Origin: Pseudomonas nitroreducens
GTDB lineage: Bacteria; Pseudomonadota; Gammaproteobacteria; Pseudomonadales; Pseudomonadaceae
NCBI RefSeq assembly: GCF_014204515.1
Contig: NZ_JACHLI010000004.1
Location: 124,001-188,000 of the forward strand
DNA: 64,000 nucleotides
Reading direction: 5' to 3'
The notes beneath the pieces were generated by a model that saw nothing but the letters and a program-made list of their open reading frames with translations, was not told the origin of the DNA and did no database searches. The position numbers were made by a program, and so were the translations under genes. Of this stretch, positions 50,962 through 60,387 are shown one piece after another; within the stretch, counting starts at the first letter, position 1, and every line of letters starts with the position of its first letter.

Positions 50962-52479
50962 ATGAGCGTCAATACGCCAACACTGATCACCTTCGTGATC
51001 TACATCGCAGCCATGGTCCTGATCGGCCTGGCCGCCTACCGTTCGACCAACAACTTCTCCGACTACATCCTCGGTGGCCGCAGCCTCGGCAGTTTCGTCA
51101 CCGCGCTGTCGGCCGGTGCCTCGGACATGAGCGGCTGGCTGCTGATGGGCCTGCCGGGCGCCATCTACCTGTCGGGCATTTCGGAGAGCTGGATCGCCAT
51201 CGGCCTGATCTGCGGCGCCTACCTGAACTGGCTGTTCGTCGCCGGCCGCCTGCGGGTGCACACCGAGCACAACGGCAACGCGCTGACCCTGCCGGACTAC
51301 TTCAGCACCCGTTTCGAGGACAACAGCCGCCTGCTGCGGGTGATCTCCGCGCTGGTGATCCTGGTGTTCTTCACCATCTACTGCGCCTCCGGCATCGTCG
51401 CCGGCGCCCGCCTGTTCGAAAGCACCTTCGGCATGTCCTACGAGACCGCGCTGTGGGCCGGTGCCGCCGCGACCATCGCCTACACCTTCGTCGGTGGCTT
51501 CCTGGCCGTGAGCTGGACTGACACCGTGCAGGCCTCGCTGATGATCTTCGCGCTGATCCTCACCCCGGTGATCGTGCTGTTCGCCACCGGTGGCGTGGAG
51601 CCCACCTTCGCTGCCATCGAGCTGAAGGACGCGGCGAACTTCGACATGTTCAAGGGCGCTTCCTTCGTCGGCGTGCTGTCGCTGATGGCCTGGGGCCTGG
51701 GCTACTTCGGCCAGCCGCACATCCTGGCGCGCTTCATGGCCGCCGATTCGGTGAAGTCGATCCCGGCTGCCCGGCGCATCTCCATGACCTGGATGATCCT
51801 CTGCCTGGGCGGCGCCGTGGCCGTCGGCTTCTTCGGCATCGCCTACTTCCAGGCGCACCCGGAGCAGGCTGGCGCCGTGGGCGAGAACCACGAGCGCATC
51901 TTCATCGAACTGGCGAAGATCCTGTTCAACCCGTGGATCGCCGGCATCCTGCTGTCCGCCATCCTCGCCGCGGTGATGAGCACCCTGAGCTGCCAGCTGC
52001 TGGTGTGTTCCTCGGCGCTGACCGAAGACTTCTACAAGGCCTTCCTGCGCAAGAACGCCAGCCAGCTGGAGCTGGTGTGGGTCGGTCGTGCCATGGTGCT
52101 GCTGGTGGCGCTGGTGTCCATCGCCCTGGCCGCCAATCCGGACAACCGCGTCCTGGGCCTGGTGTCCTACGCCTGGGCCGGCTTCGGCGCCGCCTTCGGT
52201 CCGCTGGTGCTGTTCTCCGTGCTGTGGAAGGGCATGACCCGCAACGGCGCGCTGGCCGGCATCATCGTCGGTGCGGTCACCGTGATCGTCTGGAAGCAGT
52301 TCGGCTGGCTCGGCCTGTACGAGATCATCCCAGGCTTCATCCTCTCCAGCATTTCCATCGTGGTGTTCAGCCTGTTCGGCTCCGCCCCGTCGAAGGCGAT
52401 GATCCAGCGTTTCGAGGCCGCCGAGGCCGAGTACGCCGAAGCTCATCTGCCCGAGGGCAGCGTGGCTGCCAGCCGCTGA
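50962..52479 (+). CDS. putP: Sodium/proline symporter PutP
   Basis: A 505-residue sodium:solute symporter (SSS family) with about 13 membrane helices. The conserved PutP-type motifs are ALSAGASDMSGWLLMGLPGA and GISESWIAIGLICGAYLNWL, with the Na+-binding segment MSTLSCQLLVCSSALTEDFY. It imports L-proline with Na+. GTAGGGGAGTCCCC precedes the ATG. A strong terminator follows. putA is not adjacent, unlike in many pseudomonads. Confidence 0.95.
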   Translation: MSVNTPTLITFVIYIAAMVLIGLAAYRSTNNFSDYILGGRSLGSFVTALSAGASDMSGWLLMGLPGAIYLSGISESWIAIGLICGAYLNWLFVAGRLRVHTEHNGNALTLPDYFSTRFEDNSRLLRVISALVILVFFTIYCASGIVAGARLFESTFGMSYETALWAGAAATIAYTFVGGFLAVSWTDTVQASLMIFALILTPVIVLFATGGVEPTFAAIELKDAANFDMFKGASFVGVLSLMAWGLGYFGQPHILARFMAADSVKSIPAARRISMTWMILCLGGAVAVGFFGIAYFQAHPEQAGAVGENHERIFIELAKILFNPWIAGILLSAILAAVMSTLSCQLLVCSSALTEDFYKAFLRKNASQLELVWVGRAMVLLVALVSIALAANPDNRVLGLVSYAWAGFGAAFGPLVLFSVLWKGMTRNGALAGIIVGAVTVIVWKQFGWLGLYEIIPGFILSSISIVVFSLFGSAPSKAMIQRFEAAEAEYAEAHLPEGSVAASR

Positions 52480-52496
52480 GTCTTCGCTGAATGAAG

Positions 52497-52531
52497 AAGG
52501 CCGCGTCCCGAGAGGGGCGCGGCCTTTTTTG
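52497..52531 (+). terminator. Rho-independent terminator after putP
   Basis: AAGGCCGCGTCCC-gaga-GGGGCGCGGCC with a run of T (52526-52531). The 13-bp stem has one G-T pair. Confidence 0.9.
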
Positions 52532-52566
52532 TTTGCGATTGGAAAATCGGCGGATGGGATCGGCCG

Positions 52567-52763
52567 ATCGCGGACGGAGTCCGCTCCTACGCTCGGTCAG
52601 TCACCCGTAGGAGCAACTGTCTTTCCGGCGAGCTTGTGCCAGTGGCTTCCCTCACCCCAACCCTCTCCCAGAGGGAGAGGGAGCTATTTGTGCCGGCTGA
52701 CACGATGGTTTCAACCTGCACCGAACGGTCCCCTCTCCCTCTGGGAGAGGGCTAGGGTGAGGG
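52567..52763. repeat. REP palindrome and CCCTCTCCC-type element, copy 4 (reverse orientation)
   Basis: REP ATCGCGGACGGAGTCCGCTC-type at 52567-52590. Element copy 4 at 52649-52763 has the middle in reverse: CTGCACCGAACGGTCCCC, flanked by CCCTCTCCC hairpins and the ends CCCTCACCCC and GGGTGAGGG. Confidence 0.85.
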
Positions 52764-52786
52764 TAGGCCCGGGCGACTGACTTCCT

Positions 52787-52809
52787 GTAGGAGCGGATTT
52801 ATCCGCGAT
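52787..52809. repeat. REP palindrome overlapping the 3' end of the MFS gene
   Basis: GTAGGAGCGGA-TTTA-TCCGCGAT at 52787-52809. The leftward MFS gene ends at 52799 inside it, so its stop codon (TAA) comes from the REP loop. Confidence 0.8.
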
Positions 52810-54001
52810 GGCTTTGCGCGGGGCCACTCAACGCCGCCGCATACCGCCAGCAGGCGAATCCGCACAGCAGCAGGCCGGCCACCGCCAGCGCGCCGCCGAC
52901 GTAGCCGATCCACTCCAGGCCCAGGCCCACCGCCACGCGGCTACCCAGCAGCGCGCCGCCGCCGATGCCGACGTTGTACAGACCGGAGAACATCGCCATG
53001 GCCACGTCAGTGGCGTCATGGGCCAGTTGCAGCACCTTGGCCTGCAGCGCCAGGCCGAAGCAGAGAATCGCCGCGCCCCAGAACAGGCTGAGCCCCAGCA
53101 GTGCGGTGGGCGAATGGGCCAGCGGCATCAGCAGCAGGAGCGAGCCGCCGAGCACGGCGATGGCCATACAGGGGAAGGCGCGGGGGAAGCGCTCGCTGTA
53201 GCGGCTGAAGAGGATCGAGCCGAATACCCCGGCGCCGCCGAACAGCAGCAGGAGCAGGGTGGTCTTCTGGCTGTCCAGCGCGGCGACCTCGCGGGCAAAC
53301 GGCTCGATGTAGCTGTAGGCGGTGAACTGCGCGGTGATCACCAGCACGGTGAGCACGTACATCGATACCAGCGCCGGGCGGCGCAACAGCAGCGGCAGGC
53401 TGCGCAGCGAGCCGGAGTTCTGGCTCGGCAGCAGTGGCAGCGCGCGGGCCAGCCAGAGCACCACCATCACCGAGACGCCGGCGATGGTGAGGAAGGTCGT
53501 GCGCCAGCCCAGCGCCTCGCCGAGCATGCGCCCCAGTGGGATGCCCAGCACCATCGCCAGGATGGTCCCGGTGGCCAGCAGGCCGAGGGCTTTCGCCTGC
53601 TGCCCCGGCGGCGCCACGCGCACCGCGAGCGAGGCAGTGATCGACCAGAACACCGCGTGGGCGAAGGCGATGCCGAAGCGGCTGATCATCAGCACGGTGA
53701 AGTTCCAGGCGAAACCGGAGAGCACATGGCTGACGATGAACAGGCAGAAGATCACCACCAGCAGGCGCCGGCGCTCCATGTTGCGGGTCAGCTGCATCAG
53801 CGGCAGCGAGGCCAGCGACACGACCCAGGCATAGAGCGTGAGCATCAGCCCGGTCTGTTCCGGGCGCATGTCGAAGCTTGCGCCGATGTCGCTGAGCAGG
53901 CCCACCGGGACGAACTCGGTGGTGTTGAAGATGAAGGCGGCGATGGCCAGGGCGATGACGTTGAGCCAACTGCCGGAGCGGGTTTCTTGCACGGTGGTCA
54001 T
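52799..54001 (-). CDS. sotB: MFS efflux transporter, SotB/YdeA-like
   Basis: A 400-residue major facilitator with 12 membrane helices, starting SWLNVIALAIAAFIFNTTEF, the opening typical of SotB sugar/arabinose efflux transporters. The loop 2-3 motif is RNMERRRLL, and the central part carries LVSMYVLTVLVITAQFTAYS. These proteins export sugars such as arabinose and IPTG, or drugs. The last codons (SHRG-stop) are formed by a REP palindrome at 52787-52809. The gene starts 161 bp from the end of the LysR gene on the same strand. Confidence 0.88.
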   Translation of the reverse strand: MTTVQETRSGSWLNVIALAIAAFIFNTTEFVPVGLLSDIGASFDMRPEQTGLMLTLYAWVVSLASLPLMQLTRNMERRRLLVVIFCLFIVSHVLSGFAWNFTVLMISRFGIAFAHAVFWSITASLAVRVAPPGQQAKALGLLATGTILAMVLGIPLGRMLGEALGWRTTFLTIAGVSVMVVLWLARALPLLPSQNSGSLRSLPLLLRRPALVSMYVLTVLVITAQFTAYSYIEPFAREVAALDSQKTTLLLLLFGGAGVFGSILFSRYSERFPRAFPCMAIAVLGGSLLLLMPLAHSPTALLGLSLFWGAAILCFGLALQAKVLQLAHDATDVAMAMFSGLYNVGIGGGALLGSRVAVGLGLEWIGYVGGALAVAGLLLCGFACWRYAAALSGPAQSHRG

Positions 54002-54161
54002 GGGAATCCTGAGGTGAAGTGGGGCTCAGGCCGTGCCGTGGAATCACGCATGGAACGTGTCCCTGGCAAAGAAGAATTGTTGTTGCGGCGGTGGGTAATT
54101 CTACGCACGCATCTCGCCGCGCGCACGGCAAAGGGACGCCTGCGCGGGCGCAGCGACAGGC

Positions 54162-55076
54162 TCAGGCGGCGCTGTCGAGCAGCGGGTCGGCGGCCTGCTC
54201 CGCTTCCTCGGCCAGCCAGTCGAGGAAGGCGCGCACCGGCGGATGACGCTCGCGGCCCGGCACGCAGAGCGCGGTGTAGCTGGCGCCAGGTACGTTGATA
54301 TCCGGGCGGTAGGGCACCAGCAGGCCTTTCTCCACGCTCTCGGATACCAGCAGCGAACTGGCCAGGACCAGCCCTTGCCCGGCGATGGCCGCCTGCAGGG
54401 CGTAGAACTCCTCGTCGTACTCGCGCTGCACCGCGCCGGCCAGCAGGCACTCCTCGCCGGCCACCTGGCACCAGGCTTTCCAGCCGCGCTCGTAGAGTTC
54501 GGAGTTGTGCCAGCGCACGCTGATCATCTCCGGCACTTCCACATCGGCGGTGGCTACCAGCGCCGGTGCGCCGTACACGGCGAAACGTTCCGCCAGCAGG
54601 AACTGGCTGTGCATGCGCGGGTAGTCGCCGAAACCGTAGCGAATCGCCAGATCGACGCTGGCGTCCTGCTGCAGGTCGAGCAGTTCGCACTGGCTGTCCA
54701 GGCGCAGGCGGATGTGCGGGTGGCGCGCGTAGAAACGGCCCAGGCGCGGCACCAGCCACAGCGCGGCGAAGGCTGGCGTGGTGGAGATCGTCAGGCTGCT
54801 GGCGCTGCGCTGCGGGCGCAGGCTGTCCACCGACTGCGACACCTCCAGCAGCGCGCCATGCAGGCTGCGGAACAGCCGCTCGCCGGCTTCGGTCAGGCGC
54901 ACCTGGCGCGGCAGGCGCTCGAACAGCGGCAGGCCCAGCCATTCCTCCAGCGCACGGACCTGGTGCGACACCGCCGTGGGCGTCACCGCCAGCTCCTGGG
55001 CAGCGGCCTTGAAGCTCAGCTGGCGCGCCGCGGATTCGAAGGTGCGCAGGGCGGGAAGCGGCAGGTTGGCGAACAT
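54162..55076 (-). CDS. LysR-family transcriptional regulator
   Basis: A 304-residue LysR regulator. The helix-turn-helix is at the N-terminus (LPALRTFESAARQLSFKAAA then AVTPTAVSHQVRALEEWLG), with the periplasmic-binding-type effector domain afterwards (LTISTTPAFAALWLVPRLGR). It belongs to the GcvA-like group. ATG 55076 is chosen because GGAG lies eight bases upstream; ATG 55088 is in frame but has no ribosome site. Divergent from azoR-sugE, which it may control. Ligand unknown. Confidence 0.87.
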   Translation of the reverse strand: MFANLPLPALRTFESAARQLSFKAAAQELAVTPTAVSHQVRALEEWLGLPLFERLPRQVRLTEAGERLFRSLHGALLEVSQSVDSLRPQRSASSLTISTTPAFAALWLVPRLGRFYARHPHIRLRLDSQCELLDLQQDASVDLAIRYGFGDYPRMHSQFLLAERFAVYGAPALVATADVEVPEMISVRWHNSELYERGWKAWCQVAGEECLLAGAVQREYDEEFYALQAAIAGQGLVLASSLLVSESVEKGLLVPYRPDINVPGASYTALCVPGRERHPPVRAFLDWLAEEAEQAADPLLDSAA

Positions 55077-55215
55077 GACGTGCTCCATGGGTGAGCTGAA
55101 TTCATCTGGAGGGAAATCCCCTCAGTTGTCCGGTCAGTGCGCTGCCAATAGCTTAGGCGGTAACAGGAGGCCATTCAGGACCTTCGCAGTGTACACCTTG
55201 AACAAGGAAAGACAG

Positions 55216-55854
55216 ATGAGCAGGATTCTTGCTATTCACGCCAGCCCCCGTGCCGACCGTTCGCATTCCCGTCGCCTGGCCGAGGGGTTTCTCGCCGCTC
55301 TGCCACAGGCCGGGATCACTCGCCGCGAAGTGGGTCGCGCCGACCTGCCCCACGTCAGCGAAGGCTTCATCGCCGCCGCCTTCCACCCGCAGCGTGAACA
55401 TCGTCCCGCCGAGCTGCAGGCCGAGCTGAAGCTGAGCGAGGAATTGGTGGATGAGCTGCTCGCCCATGAACTGCTGGTGATCTCCACACCCATGTACAAC
55501 TTCAGCGTGCCCAGCGGGTTGAAGGCCTGGGTCGACCAGATCGTCCGCATCGGCCGCACCTTCGATCTGCACCTGAAGGACGGCGAGGCGGAGTACGAGC
55601 CGTTGCTCAAGGGCCGCAAGGCATTGATCGTCACCAGCCGCGGCGGTGCCGGCATGGGGCCGGGCGGCGAGCTGGAGTGGATGAACCACGCCGACGCCTG
55701 GTTGCGCGTAGCGCTGGGTTTCCTTGGTATCGAGGACGTACAGGTGATCGCCGCCGAGGGTGAGGAGGGCAATCCCGACGCCTTCCGCACTTCCTATCAA
55801 CAGGCTGAAAAAACCCTGGCCGACCTCGCCGAAAGCGAGTGGGTGCGTGCGTGA
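55216..55854 (+). CDS. azoR: FMN-dependent NADH-azoreductase
   Basis: A 212-residue flavodoxin-fold quinone/azo reductase. The N-terminal FMN loop is ILAIHASPRADRSHSRRLAE. The flavin-side segment is LVISTPMYNFSVPSGLKAWV, and VTSRGGAGMGPGG is the third FMN contact. It reduces quinones and azo compounds with NAD(P)H, protecting against electrophiles. AAGGA is upstream of the ATG at 55216. Its stop overlaps the sugE start (TGATG), so the two are translationally coupled. Confidence 0.94.
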   Translation: MSRILAIHASPRADRSHSRRLAEGFLAALPQAGITRREVGRADLPHVSEGFIAAAFHPQREHRPAELQAELKLSEELVDELLAHELLVISTPMYNFSVPSGLKAWVDQIVRIGRTFDLHLKDGEAEYEPLLKGRKALIVTSRGGAGMGPGGELEWMNHADAWLRVALGFLGIEDVQVIAAEGEEGNPDAFRTSYQQAEKTLADLAESEWVRA

Positions 55855-56162
55855 TGGCCTGGGCGATGCTGATGGTGGCGGCGGTGTTCGAGGTGATGTT
55901 CGCGGTGTCGATGAAGTACGCCGAGGGTTTCACCCGGCCATTGCCGACGGTGGTGACGGTTGTCGCGGTGATCGGCGGGATCTTCTTCCTCACCCTGGCC
56001 ATGCGCCAGTTGCCGGTGAGCATCGCCTACCCGATCTGGACCGCCATCGGCACGCTGGGCACGGTGTTCTTCGGCTTCCTGCTGCTGGGCGAGGCGCTGA
56101 CGCTGACCAAGCTGGCCTCGGTCGCCCTGATCATCGCCGGCGTGGCTGGGCTCAAGGCCTGA
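55854..56162 (+). CDS. sugE: Small multidrug-resistance (SMR) efflux protein, SugE/EmrE family
   Basis: A 102-residue protein with four membrane helices. The helix 1 charged site is the membrane-embedded Glu in AAVFEVMFAVSMKYAEGFTR, and helix 3 reads IAYPIWTAIGTLGTVFFGF, with GLKA at the end. These are the SMR hallmarks. The 'WTAIGTLG' form resembles SugE-type guanidinium/quaternary-ammonium exporters. The ATG at 55854 shares a base with the azoR stop. Confidence 0.9.
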   Translation: MAWAMLMVAAVFEVMFAVSMKYAEGFTRPLPTVVTVVAVIGGIFFLTLAMRQLPVSIAYPIWTAIGTLGTVFFGFLLLGEALTLTKLASVALIIAGVAGLKA

Positions 56163-56202
56163 TGGTAAGGTGCCGCGCATTCCCCGCACGACGGCACCAA
56201 AG

Positions 56203-56424
56203 ATGAACGACAAACCGAAGAACCCGCTGCATGGCGTGACCCTGGAAGCCATCCTTACCCAGCTGGTCGCCCAGTACGGCTGGGACGGCCTGGCCAAGCG
56301 CATCGACGTGCGCTGCTTCAAGAACGACCCGAGCATCAAGTCCAGCCTGACCTTCCTGCGCCGCACACCCTGGGCGCGGGAGCAGGTCGAGGCGTTGTAT
56401 GTGAAGTCTGTCCAGGGCAAGTGA
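56203..56424 (+). CDS. VF530-family DNA-binding protein (DUF2132)
   Basis: A 73-residue basic protein beginning MNDKPKNPLHGVTLEAILTQ, with WDGLAKRIDVRCFKNDPSIK and ending FLRRTPWAREQVEALYVKSV. This sequence is characteristic of the VF530 family of small double-stranded-DNA-binding proteins. Its biological role is unknown. It is 40 bp downstream of sugE, probably in the same transcript. Confidence 0.85.
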   Translation: MNDKPKNPLHGVTLEAILTQLVAQYGWDGLAKRIDVRCFKNDPSIKSSLTFLRRTPWAREQVEALYVKSVQGK

Positions 56425-56437
56425 GGTTGGGATTCTG

Positions 56438-57018
56438 GTAGGAGCGAGCTGGCTCGCGAACCGCTTGATGCCTGGGGTGTTGGTAGGTTCGCGAGCAAGC
56501 TCGCTCCTACAGCACCCTGATGGCGTTGGTGCGGGATGGCTAGCCCGTAGGAGCGGACTTCGTCCGCGATAGGTTCGCAGCGCGCCGGAAGCCATCGCGG
56601 ACGGAGTCCGCTCCTACGGTTCAAGGGATGTATCAGCGCCTGGGCTTCCCCCTCACCCCAGCCCTCTCCCCCGAGGAGAGGGGCGTTCGACACGGCGGCT
56701 ATGAAAGAAGTCAGCCGTCGAGCGCAGAGCTCGCTCCTGCAAACCCTTGGAGGTGTTGGTGCTGGATGGCTAGCCCGTAGGAGCGGACTCTGTCCGCGAT
56801 AGGTTCGCAGCGCGCCGATGATCATCGCGGACGAAGTCCGCTCCTACGGTTCAAGGGATGTATCGGCGCCTGGGCTTTCCCCTCACCCCAGCCCTCTCCC
56901 CGGGGAGAGGGAGCGGTTCGGTACGTTGGATACGAACCGAGTCAGCCGGCTAGCGCAGTAATGACAGCGCGCGCGGGACAGTCCCCTCTCCCTCCGGGAG
57001 AGGGCTAGGGTGAGGGGG
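56438..57018. repeat. Tandemly duplicated block of REPs and CCCTCTCCC-type elements, copies 5 and 6
   Basis: This 580-bp stretch has no gene. A unit of REP + mirrored REP + palindromic element begins near GGATGGCTAGCCCGTAGG at 56534 and again at 56764, a 230-bp period. REPs are at 56438-56461, 56486-56510, 56547-56570, 56594-56617, 56777-56800 and 56824-56847. Element copy 5 (56648 to about 56718) is truncated; copy 6 (56879-57018) is complete and has the reverse orientation of its middle. Confidence 0.88.
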
Positions 57019-57039
57019 CGAAGCCATTCGCCGTGGCGC

Positions 57040-60000
57040 TCAACGCCAACTCACCCGCAGATTATCCAGCCGCTCCTGGCAGCCGGTGCTGATCCCCGGT
57101 TCCAGGTAGCTCGACAGCATCGGCGCCATGCCCTTGAGCACCTGCACCGGCAGCGCCGAGGTGAACTTGAAGCCGTCCGACTCGCTGCCGGCCACGTAGG
57201 CGGTGAGCGTGCCGAAGTGGCGCGGGCCGATGTAGAAGACGAAGGTCGCGGTACGGTTCATCGCCTTGGAACTCTTCACCCAGCCGCTGCGCGTCACGCT
57301 CTCGATGCGGTTGTCGCCGGTGCCGGTCTTGCCGCCCATCACCAGCGCGCTGCCATCGGCGGTCTTGAAGGTGCCGGAGAGGCGCCGCGCGGTGCCGGCG
57401 TCCACCACCTGGGACAAGGCCGTGCGCAGCGCCTGGGCGACTTCCGAACGCATCACCTGGCGGCCCATCCCCGATTCCGGACCCAGCGTCACTTCATAGG
57501 GCGTGGCGGCGGCAAAGTGCAGGCTGTCGATGCGCAGGGTCGGCATGCGCACGCCGTCGTTGAGGATGATGCCCATCAGCTCCGCCAGCGCTGCCGGGCG
57601 GTCGCCCGAACTGCCCAGCGCGGTGGCCAGCGATGGCACCAGGTGATCGAACGGATAGCCCAGGCGCTTCCATTGCTCGTGCAGGTCGAGGAAGGCCTCC
57701 ACCTCCAGCATGATGCGGATGCGCTTGTCGCGGGCGTACTTGTGCCGCGACTTGAACAGCCAGCCATAGACTTCCTTGCGCTCGGCGCCACTGGCGGCCA
57801 CGGCGTCGGCGAAGGTCGCCGTCGGCTGGCGCTGCAGGTAGCCCAGCAGCCAGAGTTCCAGCGGGTGCACGCGGGCGACGTAGCCCTGGTCGTTGAGGTT
57901 GAAGGCGCCCGGACCGTAACGGGTGTAGAGGTCTTCGATGCGCTTGTCGGTGAGCTTGTCGCCGGCATAGTGGCCCTGCTTCAGGCGGTCCTGGAGGAAC
58001 GCGGCGAAGGTCGGGACGTCCGCCTGCGGCTGCAGGTAGCGGTGGATCGCCGCCAGCCGCACCGGCCAGGCGCGCAGGCCGTCGAGGAAGGTGCTCAGGC
58101 GTTCGTCGTTGTCCTTGCCCTTGTACTTCTGCCAGAAGCGCAGCAGGTAGACCTGGCTTTCCTTGTCGACGAAGCGGTCGAGGTAGTCCTGCCGGCGTGG
58201 GTCCTTGTCGTCGGCCAGCACCGCGACCTTGCTGCCTTCGTTGGCGTAGATGTCGTGGCGCACCAGGTCGCGCAGCAGGCGCACGAAGGGCAGGTTGATC
58301 GACTCACGCAGGGCGTCCTGCAGGGTCGGGATGCGCCCATTGTCCTCCCTGCGGAAGTTGCTGAAGGTGTGCACGCCGCCACCGGTGAAGAAGCTTTCAT
58401 AGGGGCTGGCGGAGTACTTGCGTTGCAGGGCGGCGGCAAGCATGTCCGGCAGGTCGCGGTCCTTGGCGGCGATCAGGTAGTCGATGGACCAGCGGCTGAG
58501 GATGTCCAGCGGCTCGATCTCGACCTTCTTCAGCTCGGCCACGCTCATCGGCGCGTACTGCTGGTGCAGGTCGGCGATGGTTTCCAGGTAGGTGGAAAGC
58601 ACGCGCAGCTTGGCGGTGGAGCCCAGCTCCAGCTTGCTGCCTTCGTTGATGTCGAAGGGCTGCTCGGTGCTGTCGGTCTGCACGCGTACGCGGTTGCCAC
58701 TGGGGGTGCGCTCGAACAGGGTGAAGCTGTAGCGCACGTCCCTGGTCTTGTCCTTGGCCAGCAGGTGCTCGCCGAACAAGCCGATCTGCTCGGCGAAGGC
58801 CGGGTCGGCTAACTGCCGCAGGTAACCGGTGACCTGCTCCTGCAGCTCATGCTGCAGGGTGGTGGTGAAGCTCATGTCGAAGCGGTCGAGGTCGTACAGC
58901 GGTACGTCGAGCATCCCGGCGAGCCGCGTGCGCGCCAGGCCAATGCCCTTGTTGTTCTCCAGCGGGGTGAAGCTGGGTTCGCTGCGCGGATCGCGGAATG
59001 CCAGTTTCTGCTGGAGCGCGGCGTCGCGCAGTTCCGGGGCGATCACGTTGTTCTGCGCCAGCAGGCGCAGGTAGCTGTCGGTGAGTACGGCCAACTGGTC
59101 GCGGCCGCGCGCCAGGTACCAGGACGGCCGGCGGTGGGCGATCATCAGCGAGACCACCTGGCGCAGCGCCTTGCCCTGGGCGGCGAGTTCCGCGCCGGAG
59201 GCGGGCGGCGCGTTGAGCAGCTTGTTGACCTGCTGGTAGTCGGCGCCGTACCAGATCCACAGGCCGTCCGGCAGGCCGCTGACTTCGCCGTAGCCCGGCT
59301 GCGCCGAGAGCGGCACGGAGTTCAGGTAGGTGAGGGCGACATTGCGCCGCGCGGCCATGTTCTCTGCGCCGTTCTGGTAGGTGCGCACGCTGGCCGAAGC
59401 CATCTGCCGCAGCTTGTCGGTGATGGAGTTGGTGCGGCCATCCTCGGAGTGGCGGTACTTCTCGATCTGCGTGGCCAGGGTGCTGCCGCCGGGCGCGTGG
59501 TTGCCCAGCCCCACCAGTTTGCCGACCTGCGCCACCGAGGCCTGGGTGAAGCGGCTCCAGTCGATGGCCGGGTTCAGGTAGGGGCGCTCGGGGTCGAGCA
59601 GGTCGCGGTTCTCGATGTACAGCAGGCTGTTGACGATGGTCGGCGAAACGCTCTCGAAGTTGGCGTAGAGCCGCTGTGGGTAACGGAAGTTGTAGATCGG
59701 CAGGCCACGGCAGTCGGCGATGTCGACGCCGGCCTGGGCCTTCTCCGGGTAGGGCGGGAACATGCCGTGACCGGTGTACTGCATCAGCGGATCGGAGAAG
59801 CGCGCCTGGCTCAGGGTGACGAAGTTGCGTTCGTGCAGGCGGCCGAGGAAGCTCGGCAATTGCTGGTAGCCCAGGCGCCGGTCGAAGGGGCCGCCCTGCG
59901 GGTAGACCACGCTATCGGTGCCGCCCTGTTCCAGGCTCCAGGTCAGCCCCGTGGCGTAGCGCGCCAGTTCGCGCGCCTGCAGTTTGGAGGTGTGCGCCTC

Positions 60001-60156
60001 GTAGAGCAGCGCCGCGCCCATCGCCGCTAATAACGGCAGAAGGAAAAGGAACAGGATCAGGAAGCGATGGTGATGGACTTTCTGCGGGGAAATACCGGGC
60101 TTCGAGCGACCCGGATGAGCTGCTGAGTTCGTCCCGGAATGCTTCGATCTGCCCAT
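57040..60156 (-). CDS. Large bifunctional penicillin-binding protein (GT51 transglycosylase plus transpeptidase)
   Basis: A 1038-residue envelope enzyme with one N-terminal membrane helix (FLILFLFLLPLLAAMGAALL). The GT51-like domain has the catalytic Glu182 in LLYIENRDLLDP and the motif GGSTLATQIEKYR at about 223. The transpeptidase motifs are STAK (Ser513), SIN (619-621) and KTG (Lys943). The SxN-to-KTG distance of about 320 residues is far longer than in normal class A PBPs, so a large helical domain is inserted. The start ATG 60156 is used because the upstream extension is not hydrophobic; ATG 60210 is also possible. By memory, a PA0788-like protein. Confidence 0.85.
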   Translation of the reverse strand: MGRSKHSGTNSAAHPGRSKPGISPQKVHHHRFLILFLFLLPLLAAMGAALLYEAHTSKLQARELARYATGLTWSLEQGGTDSVVYPQGGPFDRRLGYQQLPSFLGRLHERNFVTLSQARFSDPLMQYTGHGMFPPYPEKAQAGVDIADCRGLPIYNFRYPQRLYANFESVSPTIVNSLLYIENRDLLDPERPYLNPAIDWSRFTQASVAQVGKLVGLGNHAPGGSTLATQIEKYRHSEDGRTNSITDKLRQMASASVRTYQNGAENMAARRNVALTYLNSVPLSAQPGYGEVSGLPDGLWIWYGADYQQVNKLLNAPPASGAELAAQGKALRQVVSLMIAHRRPSWYLARGRDQLAVLTDSYLRLLAQNNVIAPELRDAALQQKLAFRDPRSEPSFTPLENNKGIGLARTRLAGMLDVPLYDLDRFDMSFTTTLQHELQEQVTGYLRQLADPAFAEQIGLFGEHLLAKDKTRDVRYSFTLFERTPSGNRVRVQTDSTEQPFDINEGSKLELGSTAKLRVLSTYLETIADLHQQYAPMSVAELKKVEIEPLDILSRWSIDYLIAAKDRDLPDMLAAALQRKYSASPYESFFTGGGVHTFSNFRREDNGRIPTLQDALRESINLPFVRLLRDLVRHDIYANEGSKVAVLADDKDPRRQDYLDRFVDKESQVYLLRFWQKYKGKDNDERLSTFLDGLRAWPVRLAAIHRYLQPQADVPTFAAFLQDRLKQGHYAGDKLTDKRIEDLYTRYGPGAFNLNDQGYVARVHPLELWLLGYLQRQPTATFADAVAASGAERKEVYGWLFKSRHKYARDKRIRIMLEVEAFLDLHEQWKRLGYPFDHLVPSLATALGSSGDRPAALAELMGIILNDGVRMPTLRIDSLHFAAATPYEVTLGPESGMGRQVMRSEVAQALRTALSQVVDAGTARRLSGTFKTADGSALVMGGKTGTGDNRIESVTRSGWVKSSKAMNRTATFVFYIGPRHFGTLTAYVAGSESDGFKFTSALPVQVLKGMAPMLSSYLEPGISTGCQERLDNLRVSWR

Positions 60157-60387
60157 CTTCACGCCCCGCCCATGCTTGTACGACAGCCCAGGAAAGCGGA
60201 CTCCGCCCACGTGATGGCCGACGCCCCTCCCGGCGTCGCGAAAGCCCGAAACCTGCGGCCTTCCTAAGTTCCAGCGTAGTCGGCGGCGAAAATTCTGCGC
60301 GCCGTCTGGCAGCGTTCCTGGCCGCGTGGATTGATTTGCCGACGGCCAGCAGGTGGAATGTGATTATTTGGACAGGAACCTTCCGAC

